DNA of 64,000 nucleotides from Stercorarius parasiticus (lineage: Eukaryota; Chordata; Aves; Charadriiformes; Stercorariidae). Under the pieces are notes generated by a model. That model saw only the letters and a program-made list of their open reading frames with translations. It did no database searches and had not been told where the DNA came from. The translations under genes and the position numbers were made by a program. Position 1 is the first letter of the stretch, and the number at the start of each line of letters is the position of its first letter. The stretch covers positions 480,765-544,764 of the forward strand of contig VWZL01002042.1 of the NCBI GenBank assembly GCA_013396915.1, given 5' to 3'. This document shows positions 24,901 to 39,900 of this stretch, one piece after another.

Positions 24901-27900
24901 GCTTGGTGAACAGAGCTTCATGATCTTTTTCTGTCCCTGAGTTTGAATCTATTGTATCTACTCTTAGAGCACTTAGGCAGTAAAGAAGAAGGGGTTCCTT
25001 ACGGAGATTAAATGCTCTGAAATTGTAGTACATCAGAAAAAGTGGCCAAAAACTATAAATTGAATATTCTCTCTCCATGGACCTTAGTCCTAGGGAAACT
25101 TCAGTAAGATTCAGATGAAAGAAACCAGCGGAAAACCATTTCATGCAGAGACACCTAACAGACATCCCACAGAGTTTGTCTTTTTTGAGTAGTAAAGGGG
25201 ATCTAGTCCATTGCTCCTTAGAGACCTCAAATGTATTCTTAGCTTTGTTTTGTAGTAAAACAAAGCTTTTCTATAAACCCAAATATGTTAATTTTTTCTT
25301 AAGCTTTGGAAAAGTTTAAGCCAGCCTTTTCTGGAGTTTTGTCATTTTGAGGAAATGAAGTTTCTACAGGCTTTAAAAACATGAAGACCTGGGTTGAACA
25401 GGGAGATCTTAATGATGTTTTCATTTCAGAAAAGGATATAGTTTAGTTCATCCCTTATTTGATATAATAGATAACATAGCAGATTGTGACTGAGAGAGAA
25501 ACAAGAGTTCTCTTGCCCTGTGGATCATGGATCTTACTCTCCTCTGGAAAAAAAAAGGTATTTATAACAATACTTTACAATCTCAGACAAGACCTTCTGC
25601 TGACAAATGGATACCTTCTCCTACTTCCTTCACATTAGCAGAAACCTAATACGCTTTATATACTCCAGCCAAATTCGTGTTCGTGATCATACATAGTTTG
25701 CAGCAATTTTTGCAAAAAGAATAAGAAAAGAAAAGAAAAGGATTTTCCATGAGCTGAATAAACTCTGCCTCTTCTCCTCCTCTTTGTCTTGCATGAAATC
25801 AAAAGAGGGATCATCTCTTGCTTTGTGCTTGTGTAAAATTTAACACTGTGGTATTATAACAATCCAATTAGTAATAAATTGATCAATAATAAAGGTGATG
25901 CCAAAATGACATGGGATCATCTGACAACATGTTTAGCTAACAAGGGCACAAAGGACCAAGTCCAACGTCCAGTGGAAAGCAGCTGTGAATATATAGGCAG
26001 TCCAATGAATGAACTTGACCTTAACCAATTAATCCATTAGCTTTGGCATAACTGTAACGAAGATGCGTATTACAAGATCTAGTACACAGATGTCTAGAAA
26101 AGCACTCTGTGAGAGACTAGTGCAAGAAAAGTGACTTGCCAGAATCTGTTTTTCCTTTGTTTCTGGTGCAAATTGTTCTATTACCAAAGCGGTAACTAAT
26201 AAGACATTCCATAGCTGCACACTGCTATGGTGAGGACATCTCATCCCGGTTTGTAACAAGCTCAGGGTCTAGAGGTAAAAGTGCCACAAAACACCAGAAT
26301 GTGCCCTCTGTCCTTGGAAACTGGGAAATGAAGAGCTTATAAATACGCAGGGACCTCCATGTGTTGCTGGGACCACATAGCAAGAAGACAGAAGAACTCC
26401 AACATGTATGGAGAGGAATGTCTCCCCTCCTCCCTTTGCATGTGCTCCAGTCAGGATGTTTGTACAAGAAGAAAGTCAGTTGAACAATAAAACCCATATG
26501 TCAGATGTTGAAGGGAAGTCTGGAGTCGAACACGCCAAAAGAAAAGATTGAGACCAGTTCATCCTTATGATAAGATTACCCACTCAAATATGCACATCAC
26601 AACATCCTCCTTAGGGGACCAAACTGATAATAGAAGCAGTGTGGTACTTGGTACCTTGAACTTTTCACCCAAGAATTGCAAAGCACTTTACAATAAAACC
26701 TAAATATATCTTTCTGTGAGATGGGAGGGGCTGTAAAGAGATAGCTTTGCTTATTTTGAGCATGAAAAACACACAATTCCATTACAAAACAAAAAGAAAG
26801 CCCTAATTCACCTGTAAATGGTGCTTTTAATGAATTTTAATGGAATTATACCCAGTCAGACTCCAAGGTCAGTGGACTTGCATGTCTTCACACTTAAAAA
26901 GAGAGTTCCTGTGACCTTTTGTAGTTAAATTTTTAATACTAAAGGTGATATAAAAAATGGACTCGAGTCCCCACTTTAATAAGTATTTCATTATTTATTC
27001 GAAGTGGAACAGGTCTCAGCAAAGCTGAGGTGTCCTCCCAGATAAAAGACAAACCAATAGCCCCAGAGAGGGCTTTTGAAGACTGAGTTGAATCCCAGGA
27101 GGGAGCCAGAGGGAGCTTTATCTGAAGATGGAGCTACTCCATGGCCAACTCCATACCTTCGCAAAGATGTAGGAGCGAAGAACTGGACAAAAAAGCTTAT
27201 GAGAGTCAAAAGCTGGGCCATGTGTTCTTGAAGGTTTCCTGCTGTTACTATGGCCGGAAATTCTGCAAGAGCAACTTTTCTTAACACTTTCTTTGTTCAG
27301 AGCTACATTTATTCACCTCTCAAATAATGGAGCGGGAAGGAAAGTGTTGCGGACCAAGTCTGGCAAGCCATAAGTTGAAATGAGGTCTAGGCATTGGGAG
27401 GTTTTACATCTGAGTACTTGAAAATTTTCATTGAATTTTCATCAGATTCATTAGTTTTGGCTGGACAAATGTTGGCCTCTCATCTATCTGTGTGGGATAA
27501 GTCCTTGCTAATAGGGTTTCATTTAACATGTAACCCAAAGGTAATTAAGCTCCTAATTAATCAAACTTTGAATGAAGTTCGGGAAATGACAGTCCCTGGC
27601 AAAGACAATCAGCAGTCCTAACTGGACTGGGGTTGTCAGGCATTTCCAGAAAACAGCATCGAGCATCTCTTGAAGTTCACGACCACTCCTCCTGCTCCTT
27701 CTGCCCTCCCCACCACCCACCAGCCTCTTTTCATCTTTCATTGCTGTAGGCAGCTCAAAGAGATGTTAATGTCCCAGAAGTGATCCTGACGCCAAGTTTC
27801 TCTATTAAAACCATCTCCAGGCAACAATCAGGTTTGCCGCATGCCTATTGTCCTCATCACTCTCAGGCAGTCACAGCACATCAAGAATTGGGGCTGGTTT

Positions 27901-30900
27901 CATTCCATGCCTTTTGCTCCTGCTGCTGCTGTCCCCAAATTCAGGAAGGGCTGTAAACGATGAAAGGAAGATGAAGGGGTGGGGGGGCACATTGTTCTTT
28001 ATCTCATCTGGCAGTTAATCCCTTGCCAAATGTATCAAGCCAAATGTGGAGGGGAAGAGGCTGGTGAGACAGACATGTGTTGTCTTCGGATTCTGTGTCT
28101 TCCCTGCTGCACTTATTTTTCTTCTGTATTTCTAAGCGGTCCTGACATGGCGTTTGCATGGTGTGCCCAGTGGGGGATCTTATCCCAACTCAACTTAACC
28201 CAGCAAAAAAAGCATGCCCTGAGACCAGGCCTGTAAGTTTGAGGACCTTTTTATAAAGAGTGGTTCCCAATTTGTGTTTGGTTGCTCATGAGTGGACAGT
28301 GGTGGAGACCCAAAAATGTTCCCAGCTGATGACTGGCACAGAAGTTCTTCATGGGTGAGTCCTGAGGAAAGAGCTCAGAGACACTGCTGGAAATCTCTTC
28401 TAGTCCAGTATGATCCTGTAGGCTGCACCTTATAATAATATAGAAATGCTCTGTGCCTCCAAATTTGCTTTCCTAAGAAAGAGGTTGTTTATATGGACAG
28501 TGTCCTGCTTATGACCTTATTTCTGGGTTTTTTTTGACTTCCAGGCCCCTAAAGATTTGCTTTTTGGGGTAAGTTCCTTGGCTTGCACAAGCTGGTGCTA
28601 TTTCTCTGACTGCACTGAAACTGTTCTGCCTGTGACCTGTGTAACAGAAGCTGGTCTCAGATGGTCTCCCCCACCACTGGTCCTCTCCGACCCTTTTGCC
28701 ATCACCTTCAACATGGAGATCAAGTGCTTTACCACCCACGAAGACACTCCCGTGCTGTTCTGTTCCCCTCCACACTCGTGTGTTTTTGCAGGTAAGGTAA
28801 ATGTCACAGGAAAATGTGTGCTGGAAAACTCACTGTTGAAGCTGCCTGTGCCAGTTTTGTCCTGTCAAAGAGAGGGGCTTTGCAGACATTTTCACAGCCC
28901 TTGAGCAGCAAAGGACATCTCGCCACCACATCTCCCAAGCCTAAGTATGCCTCTTCCTCTGGGCGCACAGGCAGGAAGCAGTAGTCTACAAGTAGGAGCA
29001 ATTTCGGGCGAAGACTTGGCTCTCCTGCGTTGTCTGTGTGGCTGCTCTCAGCAGGACTACTTCCACTCCAAATGTGTTATTGCAGTGAGTAAATGGGAGA
29101 TGGGTGGGGTTGCAGGGGCTGTATGGACAATAAAAGGAAATGCCTCTGCTCTGCATATGCTCTGGAGAGGGAGGGTGTCTGTGTGTCGGGCAAGAGGGGA
29201 TGTTGTGCGAGACAGGGTATGGAGGGGAGGCGTCTGCATGAAAACCAGAGGAGAAGAAAGTATTTGAGAGAGAGTGGGTGGGTGGGTGGTGGCAAGGGAG
29301 TGGAAAGAGGACGAGAGAGGCTGTGCATGGCTGTAAAGACAGAGTCTGCTTGAAAAGGACCGGGAGCAGAGGGTGTGTGCGGGAGGGAGATGTGAGGCAG
29401 AGTGTCTGTGGGTGGCACGGAGATGGATGCAGCGCCTGCTGGCAAACGGAACGCCCCATCCTGGATACTCTGACCGCCTCTTCCAGTCCCATGGACTACA
29501 CCGTTATTTTACCCTGTTAACACTCTATATCCAGTGTCCTTTTCTGAAGCAGAAAAATTGTGGTATTACAGCCTGGGGAGGGTGCCAAGGTTCAGCAAGA
29601 GCTGTCCATCCCTTCAAACAAATAAACATTGCATCTTTTCAAAGCTCTCTTGAACAGAGAGACTTTAGAGTCACTGTAATGCTGGTTGTTTGAGGATCAT
29701 TACGGAACAACCTCTCCAGAAATGTTTCTCCTGATTTTTGAGTCAATGACCATTTTCTTTGGTAATGTATTCACATATATCAGTGTTACCACAGGGAAAA
29801 CAAAAGCTTCCTCCTTCATTGCAGTAACCTTCCAACCACACTCTTCCATCTGACTTTGACACTTTGCAGTTCAAGCCTTTGTTTCTTATGGTTTCAAAAA
29901 AAATAAAATTGCCTTGGTTTGGAGACTGCCCCGGCCCATGTGGCTTGGACCAGGATGCAGCTGACCCCCAACAACCTGGGGTGCTAACATCTGACGTTTA
30001 AGATTGGACCCCTCTGTAAGCCAGGTTCTTGAACAATAGTTGTCATGAGCCAAGTAGATTAATAAATAAAATTAACTCATTTGAAGCCAAAGTAGAGAAA
30101 AAAAATCAAGCTTTTTCAAAAATATTTTGCAGAGAGTGAAAACATAGAAATAGTGACCTAGTAGGAGACTGTGCTCAAAATTCCAGAGGATCATGGTAAT
30201 CTCATATTTACACTGACTTCATGAGTTTGGAGTCCTTCGGAAAAATCAGACCACAGCAACACACGCTTTGTCTTAGCCCCTGCATGCGATCTCCATGCCT
30301 AGCTGTTACAGTTCGCAAAGGGTTTCTGTTTGTTCCCTTGGTGGATTTTAATTGCCCTGGATCAACTTCAAATTGAAGGGAAAATGTTAAAAAAACCCAC
30401 AAAAGAAGTCTTCAAAGGTCCTAAACATTATGCCTAGGTGATGATCTCATGGCAGCAATGACCTCAGAGGTGTGTTTGGCTTGGTTCAAATTCACAGAAC
30501 TGCCTCTTGCCAAAGATATTTTAAGTGGGCCAAAAACATGTGTAAACAAACCTGTCCAAACTCACATGCTGCCTACAGTCGCAAACAGACATCATGTGTC
30601 TCACGTAAACTGACATATGCTCCTCATAGAGATTATGGGGTCTGCAGTCATAGTCAACCTGTCGTTGCTATTTATCGTACAGCTCAGGTGCCCCAACACA
30701 CAGCTCAAATGCGGATGAGCTCAGAGCATACAGCTCATTGGCTTCTAACCCATGCTGTGCAGTACGGCTCTCTCCTGTGTAGTTCATGGTCCTGGATCCT
30801 TATGGGGGACTCTTCTCAGCTTTTATTTCTCTTATTTCAGGTTAAAATCAGTTCTGGGTAAGCCATCTGAACTTCGCTGTGCTCCTCACAATTAACCCAC

Positions 30901-33900
30901 TTCCAACAAGAAGAAAGGTGTTCCTGAGGGTTCCGTTTTCCAGGCTGACCATAGATCCTGAGGTCCACAGGCCTTGCCCAGCTCATCTGCTCCCATCTAT
31001 TCTCAGACAGTATAGGAAAGAGAAACACATGCTGAAAGCTACATGTCTATATTTACAAGTGACTTCTCTTAGTTGAGCAGAAGGCAAACCAAACTTGAAA
31101 TTAAAATCCTGGTCCTCTTCAGACAAAATGGTACTCTAACAGCCAGTCTTAGTATCTAATATTCATGCTGCAGTAAAGATTATTGACTTAATTCACTGTT
31201 TTGTCCCTCTTGTACCAAGCATGGCAGACACAGGGACCAGTAACGGCTATGTTCACATATTTCCAAGGTCACATTTACGTACTTCTAAGCATGAACATGA
31301 ACCAAAATGCTTGCTTTGTGCATCCCCAAATTGTGAGGAATGCAGATATCCAGATGGGTATTCCCCATCTGATTTCTGTGTTTGTAGCTCAGCAAGTTTG
31401 AAGTGGCTGCATACTTAAGAGCAAACAATCCTACAGAAGCCCAAACTTTCATCTGGTATCAATGGGACAAATAGGACAAATGGTGAGGCTCACAAAATGC
31501 TGTACTCAACAGAAGCTAAATCTCTGGATGTACACTAGGAGTTGATCCTGTAGTTGATCCAATGTGAAATATTGGCACAGCATCACAGAACCATAGAATA
31601 ATTTATGTTGTTAGGGACCTCTGGAGGTCGTCTAGTCCAGTCTGTCACTCAAAGTAGATGCAACTAGACCAGGTTGCTGAGGGCCTTATTCAGTCGAGCT
31701 TTGAATATCTCCAAGGATGGAGACTCCACAACCTCTTTGGGTAATCTTGTCTGTGTTTGACTTACCCTTTCAGTGAGAAAAACTATTATTTATATCTAAT
31801 CAGAGTTTCTTCTTTGGCAGCTCGAATCTGTTGCTTGGCATCCTACCACTCTGCATCTCTGAGAACAGCCTGACTACTTTCTCTATACCCTCTCCTTAGA
31901 CATCATAATATTGAGGCAGTTCCGCCCTACAGATGACAAAATATGGAACTGAAACTGCAGCAGTGTAAAAGCAGCAAAGAGAGGAGCTGGAAGGAAGGTA
32001 ACCAGAGCCTTAGAAGAATCTGGTCCTAGAGGCTGACAAAGAGTAGAAGGAAAAGAATGGAAATCCTAAGGTTTTTATGAACATTGTGCTCCTTACAGCT
32101 ATGACTATTTGATGTGCTATTGGCAACTATTTGGTTGCTCAGAACTGCTTCCAGCAATGACTACAAGGAAAGTACAGGTTGATCCCACAGGGAGCCCTCA
32201 GTGCTGTGCCTGTCTGACGTTCTTGGTGCTCAACACGTGCAATAAATAATTTTCACAAGCTGCTGCGCATTCCTCTCCAAACACACACAGGATGCGCCGA
32301 CCACCTCTTCTTTTCCAAAGGCTAAATCATGTACGCAGGGCCAAGGCTGGAAGCTGGCAAGAAGAACAGCCCTGTCTGCGTGGGCAGAGTGCTACCATGG
32401 CAAAAGCTCATACTCTCAAAAGCACATATTTTCCCATAAATGGCCAGTCCCTAAGAACCAGTCACCATGAACTGATACGGGCATAGGGAGGAGCTCTAAT
32501 GTCCATTAATGATGAGGGAGCAGCTCTGTGACATGTTTGGACTGCAGGATAAAATTGTTGGTGGCTTCACAGCCACTGAAAAGCACACAGATGGTGCTTG
32601 GGACACTGCAGCCAGCATGGGGGGCTTGAGACTTCAACCTGCCCCGCATCCCTTGAAGGACACAGAGCAACCAAACCACAGCCATCGCTGCCGCCGGCAC
32701 TGTTCTGTCATTGTGCCCGTCCTGCTCACTGAGACAATGTGCGCTAAGGCAGGGCAAATGAATATGGGTCTCACCAGCCTCTGTGGCAACAGGAGCCCAT
32801 GGGTGCCACCATGTTTCTCCCCATGGATGCCACCATGTTTCTCCCTGTGGGTGGGGAGCACAGAGGAGCCAGGACAGCTTGGCCCCAGAGGCTTTATATC
32901 TCTGGAAGTTTCAAGAATAGGAGGTGCTGGGCTGGGAAGTGAGTGGCACCATGCCTGCTGGGGCAGGGTCTTTCCCACTGCGCCAGCAGGCTGGGAGGGC
33001 AGCCAGGCCCAGCCGAGAGCCCCAGCCATGGTCTGGTGGGCAGTGAGGAGGTGGCCTCCAGGCCACAGCAGGGGTCACAGAATCACAGAATGGCAGGGGT
33101 TGGAAGGGACCTCTGGAGATCATCCAGTCCAGCCCCCTGCCAGAGCAGGGTCACCCAGAGCCGGTGGCACAGGAACGCGTCCAGGCGGGTTTGGAATGTC
33201 TCCAGAGACGGAGACTCCACCACCTCTCTGGGCAGCCTGTGCCAGGGCTCTGCCACCCTCAAAGGAAAGAAGTTCCTCCTCATGTTTAGGTGGAACTTCC
33301 TATGGTCAAGTTTGTGCCCGTTACCTCTTGTCCTGTTGCTGGGCAGCACTGAAAAGAGCCTGGCCCCATCCTCCCGACACCCACCCTTTAAGTATTTATA
33401 AGCATTGATAAGATCCCCCCTCAGCCGTCTTTTTTCCAGGCTGAAGAGACCCAAGCCCCTCAGCCTTTCTTCATAAGAGAGGTGTTCCAGTCCCCTCATC
33501 ATCTTGGTAGGCCAGGGATGGTGGCCAGGGTTAGATGCTGCCCTGGGTCAGAAGCCGCCCAGGGACCTCCATGCATTTTGCCATCAGGATGGGCCGAGTT
33601 GGGGCCCAGCGATCCCGCGGCAGGCTGGGGCCTGGATTGCAGGCCCTGGGCTGGGCTGAGGTGGGGACCATGGGCCCGTGGGCCTGGGGAGGCAGCAGTG
33701 GAAGCCCCGGGCAGGGCTGCTGGGGTCATTATGGCCGGTTTGTGCCTTGCGGGCCCTGGCAGCCTGCTCTTACCGAGGGAGACCAGAGGTGGGTTAGCCA
33801 CCCTTGCCAGGGGCAGGCAGCATCATGCTCACCGTGGGGTGAGAACGGCCTGGGAAGGTATCAGGGAGTAACCCAGAGGTGGTGAACTTAGAGACCCTTT

Positions 33901-36900
33901 TTAGCACATGCAGGTTTGCAGCAACTCCCTGAATGTCCGGAGCAAGCAGTGTGCACGTCTGACTCCAGTCTCTCACGGGCACTGACAGCGTGTCACCGTA
34001 TCCCCCAAATTAAAGAAACCACCTTCAAGTAGATGGAATTTACCAGCATACCCAAACAGCCATACCAACTCCTTTCTAAACTGTTTTAGAAAATGCATAG
34101 ATTTAATCACCTGTTTAAACTATTTTTCAAAAGCTCTGGCGCATAGTTAGTGTTGAAAAGGCTCCCTTAGCCTTCTAACACTCAACGTATTTCCTCTCCA
34201 AGTGACACATATTTCAGTGTGCTATTATGGCAGATATCAGCCGTCACCAAGGTAAGCTTGCACAACAACATCCACTGTCATCCTAAGTTTGCTTAGGATG
34301 CTTCCATTGAGTATTTGACCTCACATTTCCCATGCTTGGTCTCAAGAGAAATTGGTTTGTTTCGAAACTGGGAACAAAATCCCAGTACGTATTTTCAAGT
34401 TCAAGGAAAGTGAAAAGAAACAAACCCGAACCCCCAGTGTGCAGTCCTCCCCTCTGTAAAAATATTGAGGCTGTACTTTTTTCAACAGGCCTCCAGCAAG
34501 GAGAGATGAAAGGCAGTGCTCAGAACCAGGTCTGGAAACAGGACGTAATCCAAGGCCACTAAATCTCTGGCTGCGATGTATGTTACATTACACTGAGACA
34601 GGGGGAGGGTGGAACCTGAAGTGAAATTATTACCAGTGCTTGAAAATTCCCCCTGAGTGTGCTTTGGGGCATCTGTTAGAGTTTTGTAATGGACCTTAAC
34701 AAAGCTTACTCTCCTCCTCTTATGGGCCAAGTCATTGCTGCTTCAGGGTTTCTGCTGGGGTAGTTTGCATGAAGAAGACTTCAACGTCAGCTTCACAAAA
34801 TAGAATCCTCAGAAGACCTGTTCTTTATTCAGGAATCAAAGAAAGTCACAGGTCTCCCAGCATCTAGGGAACTCCTGCATTTCAGCTGCGCTCAACAAGA
34901 AACAGTGTGTGAGAACAGAGTGCTGGAGAGATGCTTGTTTCAGTTGGGAATCGAGCCCTGAGTTTTCATCTTTTATTCTGCCTGAGATAAAGCAGTCACA
35001 ATGTAAAATAGACATACTCCTGCTCCTTCAAAGCAGCTTTGTGTCAAGCTATTTCAAGACAGGCAATAACATGAACAGGCATGGGAATAGGTCCTTCCTC
35101 ATGCCATCACTATTAAAGATCTAATCCAGTTCTTTCCCTTTCTGGTCTCTTATACATCACTGCAAAACTGTTTAGAAAATACAGCTTTTCTAATCTTGTG
35201 GCTTTCTCCTCTGAATCTGCAGGACTCTCTGAAATAGAAGCAAGGCAAAACCTAATTAATCACATTGCTTAAAATCATGACCCAAATCTCACTGGGTTTA
35301 CTTGTGTGATTAACGTTTCATTGAAACAGAGGAATACGGAGCAACAGATGAGTTATCCCACTGATTTCAGTGTGTTGTGGATTTTTGCGTGGGTATTTTC
35401 AGCTACTCTTACAGCTAAATGAAGGTTTAACCACACTGCAATTGGCTAGTCTCATGTGCATGGAAATGCAAATTATGAGATTCCAAAACCAACATCATCT
35501 TGGCCAAATAGCACAAGTGAGGTGTTTTCTAATCCTGTTTATTTGATTAATGGCATGGCAAGACACACTGCCTGTTTGTACTGCAAACAGGAGCACAACT
35601 GCGAGGTAGAGGCTGTTTTAAAAAATCTTTATATTGTCTGATTGTGTTCACGCTAGGAAGGGCTGGGGGTGGGGTACCTGTGGGAGAACATTACATACGT
35701 TGTAGACGCATTTTTCTCCTGGCCGAGAAGTAAAACTATGTGACACCCCACTCTAATGCATACTAGCCAAGCTGTGAAGGAACCTGTCGCTAATTGGGCA
35801 AAAGACCTTTCAGAAAGCAGCAAGGCAGTCATGAGAGGTAAGGCTCATCAGGCTGAGGGTAAGAAAGGGCAACGACTGGAAACTGCATGGGAAATGCATA
35901 CCTGAAGTGTTGGTTAAGAGGGCTGCGACAAGAAGGGCTGTTATAAAACTGACTTTGTGCCCTGAGGAAGGAAAGAAAAAGCAGTATCTGCCATTTGGAA
36001 ACATATTCCTTTTAGTAGCCTTCATGCTCTTCAGACATGCCAAATCACTCTACAGACATCCTTATGGTATTTTCAGCCCAGAATGAAGCTACAGCAGACA
36101 AAGGAACCAGGCAAACAGGATGCCAACAAGCCCTGCTAAAGGAAACACGATGTAAATCAGGGAGAGGAGTACACAATGCCTATAGGATGTATTCTTTCTA
36201 TAGCAGGGGCCAGCTCAACCTTTGGCTTGAGAACAAGATCCAGCCCGGGCAACCATGTTAAATGACATTGTGTAGGGAGGATGTGATGGGCTAGCCTTCA
36301 CACATCAAAGGTTATCATCAAAATTCACGGCACAGGAACACGGATTTTTGTACAGATCTGATCCATGCCCTGGCTAACCCAATTTCCTGCTCTCAGCCAC
36401 AGCCTATGACTTAATGCTTGAAGGGAAGGAGGAACTTCCCTGGGTTTCAGCTCACCGACAGTGCAATGCTAGACATAGAAAAGTTTCTTAGCTGACCCCC
36501 ACATTTGTTCAGCAAAGCTCTAATTAGGAGCGCTGGACATTAGGACATTACAAATGTAGGTAGCAAAGCCAGCAGCGTGGCAAATCGTGAGTCATGTAAT
36601 ATTTCTGCAGCACCGCGGTACAGAAAGCAAACCCAGGAGCGCAGTGAACTTATTTGTTGATCCTGTGTGTTGGCAGCCTCTTTCAAATAGTTTCTCTGCA
36701 CTATCGAATAACAACTCCAAAACATTAAAACAAAATACTCCCATCTGTTGAGAAATTTACTTGGGTTCGGCACTGGCCTGTCTCTGAGTCGCTCCTGTCA
36801 GACAGAGACCTCATCACTGCTGCTCATGCAACAGGGTCAAGGAGATCTGACAGCAGCAGAGCAAAGTTTTCAGCCGTGTCCCATAAACAAGGGAAGTATT

Positions 36901-39900
36901 CCAAGCCCTTCCCTGCCTGCACCGGAGGATGAGGGCTGGACTGCACTATGTTTTGAAACAAATCCATAACCAGCAAAGGAAACAACTGCATTGCAGCGGA
37001 ATCCCTTGGCCGATTCTTTAGTTTCTAATGTAGATGGGGCCAGAGGTGTGGAATTGGGTCCGTCTCAGATGCCTCCCACGTGATGATGCGCAGTTTGCAT
37101 CTTTCCAAAGCGCAATGATTTGGAGCAACAGTTGCCAAGGAATTTATCTTGAATGTCCTTTTAGAACAAATTCTCAACTGCTGGGGTTTTATTTTTGGGG
37201 GGTGTTGGATTCTTTTTTTTAAGGACTCTTTAAAAACTTTCTCTAAGGGCTACAGTTGGAACAAGTTGGTTTTGATCTTTTTGCAAATGGGCTTCCCTAC
37301 TAGAAAAGGCTGTTTCAGTGGAGCGCTGACATTCAGCGCCCCTTTGAAAGACACCAGGAACCTAAAGACCATCGGTGCTGTCAGATTTCCAAGACTAAAT
37401 TCCTCCCTATAATATCCAGGCTTGCAGCCAACTTGGCTGGCTTGGAGCAGTTGTATCTTTATGCGTATTCACATTTCAAAAAGGAGGAAAAAAAACCAAA
37501 ACAACTCAACATTGCAGATTCAGAAAGACAGGCAGATGATGGAGTGGAGCAACAAAGTCACAGGCAAAGACAACCCAAGCAGAGATGACCTTCCTAATTT
37601 CCGCATCACTAATTCTGCTCCTTGGAGAGAGTGCATCAGCGTTTGCACTTTAGCGTGATACAACTGTTTCCTTCTTCCATATCTGATCCTCTACGTGGCT
37701 GCTGTCATACTGTAAAACAAACTAGTTTGAGCAAAGTGCAGGCTATTTCTTGAGCTCTTTCTTATGAAGATTAACTGCTCTTCAGAAAATGATTATTCAT
37801 GGATGTTTCTTGGGCAGGAAGCGAAGCAAAGCAAAGCAAAGCGGATCCTCTGTCTAAGTTTGCTTAAAAATTTAGGAGAAATGTTGTCTTGGATATTGAT
37901 GCATTTTGCTGATCAATAAAACACAGATATTCTGAAGCCCCATGCCCATGCAATGGAGGTGAAGAAACACAGCTGAACTCCAGCAAGCTACCAGTGGGAG
38001 CGTAATAAGCTTAGAGGCTCTGAAGCATTTTTAGATTAATATAATGAGTGTTATTAAACTCAGCATTCACAGGAACTTGCAACTGCAAAGGAAACTTTTT
38101 CTGCTCGCTAGATTAGGAAAGAGATAATAGCACTTCAGGAAGAAAAGGTCGAGGAATTTTATCTGGAGAGCTCCTTTGGAAAAGGCTGTGCCGTTTTGCT
38201 TACGGTATCGTTGCTATAACAAGACAGTGGGCAGAGCCATATCAGGATTGCGGAACCACTTCACCAGACATGGAAAAATACGAAGGAAAAGCACTAAGAA
38301 GTACCAGTATTCTTTGCAATCTTAAATTTGTACCTTTTCACTTACAGGAAACAGGTCCTGAGGTATTTCCCAGGAGAATGAGAGCTGATGGGGAGGGACT
38401 GCGTGGTTTGTAATACTCCATGAGTGAATGCTGAGGGGAGGCTGGTTGCTTTTTTTTGTCTTTTAAAGACAAAATACATACTCATTTCTTGGGTAGGTGG
38501 GGGGGGTGTCTATTGTTTCCTTTTCCAAAAGTTTCTCTTGGGTGTCTTATGCTCAAAAATATTTGTAAGGGTTGTTTAGAGACAGAGGAGATGTCTTTAC
38601 TGAAAAATCACAACTTTTCAAATCTTGTACTCAAAGATCAGACCACAGTGTACCGGGCGGCAAATAAAGCGTTCCTCATATTTCTTTATCATTTTTAAAA
38701 TCTTTCTTTAAAAGACTTTCCAAGACAGTCTGTGTGAATGAGATATGGTGTGCTTTTTTTTAAACACTTCAGTTTATTTAATGCTTCAAGCACTTGCTTG
38801 CAGGACCGAACCTATAATGTGAAAGAGATGAAAAAATCTTAGCATAGATTAGAGTACATTCTCCCCATGTAATATATTCTTTTCAGCACATCTCCAGAGA
38901 GGATTTTATAGCACAGATATTACTCAAAGTGACGGAACCGTGAAAGTATCCGCCTTTGGTACGTGTTTACCTTGGAATAGTCTCTGAAGTGGCTTCTTTC
39001 TCAACACAAGTGGATTTCCCCACGGAGACAAAATTTCCCTGCCATGCAGATAGAAAACTTTCTAAAAGAAACTTCCTACACAACACAAAAAATTTAAAAA
39101 AAAAAAAAAAGGAAGCGGGGCAGGGAGGGAATACGCTTGGCCCCTCTTGCTTTTCACGTCGTCTCCATGATGAATGCTCCCAGATACTTCAGCCTGTGAG
39201 CCAGCCACCCAGGCAGACCCCACTTAAAGCAGCGCCAGTAATGGAGGACAGCAAGGAGTTTGGGCTAATCTCTGAGGGCATTTACATACCTCTCAACTCT
39301 GTTTATGATGGCAAAACATTCCCATGAGAGGAACTTTAAAAATCTTGGAGCGAGAACGAAACGGAGTGCCTACTGGCTTTTACTCTTAACTTTCAGTGGG
39401 ACTTAAACCCCTACTTAGGGGGCTCTTCCAAAAAATTCCAGCCCTGGACATTATAGTAACACTAACAAGTAATTTCATGATAAAATCTACTAGCACAATT
39501 GCCATTAACTGGCTTCCTTGCAGAAAGATGAAGGAAGAGGTCAAACAAACTTAGTAAGGATGGTAAGCAAGCCTTTCCCAAAATGAGATAGTGGCTCTCA
39601 GCCCGGGCCAAGGACTAAAGGGGGATGATACAGGAGAAGTCCACATATTCAACCTGCATTGTGGGCGCACCACAAATTCTCCTTGCAAGGTCATCTGTCT
39701 GCTACCTTCCATGATGCAGGAAGAGTTGCTTAAAATTAAAAAAAAAAAATTAAAAACGATACTAAGGTAAAAAACTCATAGTAAATAAGTGAGAAAATGC
39801 TCAAAGCAGATATTTAATAAGAGAAGAGGGATACAAAGGGGAACAATACAGGCTTTGTCGGGGCACACAAGAAGAGCTGAAAGATCTAGCGAAACTGGTG

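Noticed and set aside
24893..25165. Minus-strand segment containing [20 protein letters not shown], acceptor at GTTTCCCTAG and donor GTAAGG
   Set aside because: Open and protein-like, but its phase fits neither neighbouring exon; could be an alternative exon or part of the decayed tract beside it.
26630..26720. Minus-strand exon-like segment ([19 protein letters not shown])
   Set aside because: Good acceptor, but entry phase conflicts with the exon at 27157-27262.
39241..39327. 28-codon open frame ([20 protein letters not shown]) with a fair start context
   Set aside because: Protein-like in appearance, but on the strand opposite the well-supported exons on either side and without splice or conservation evidence.
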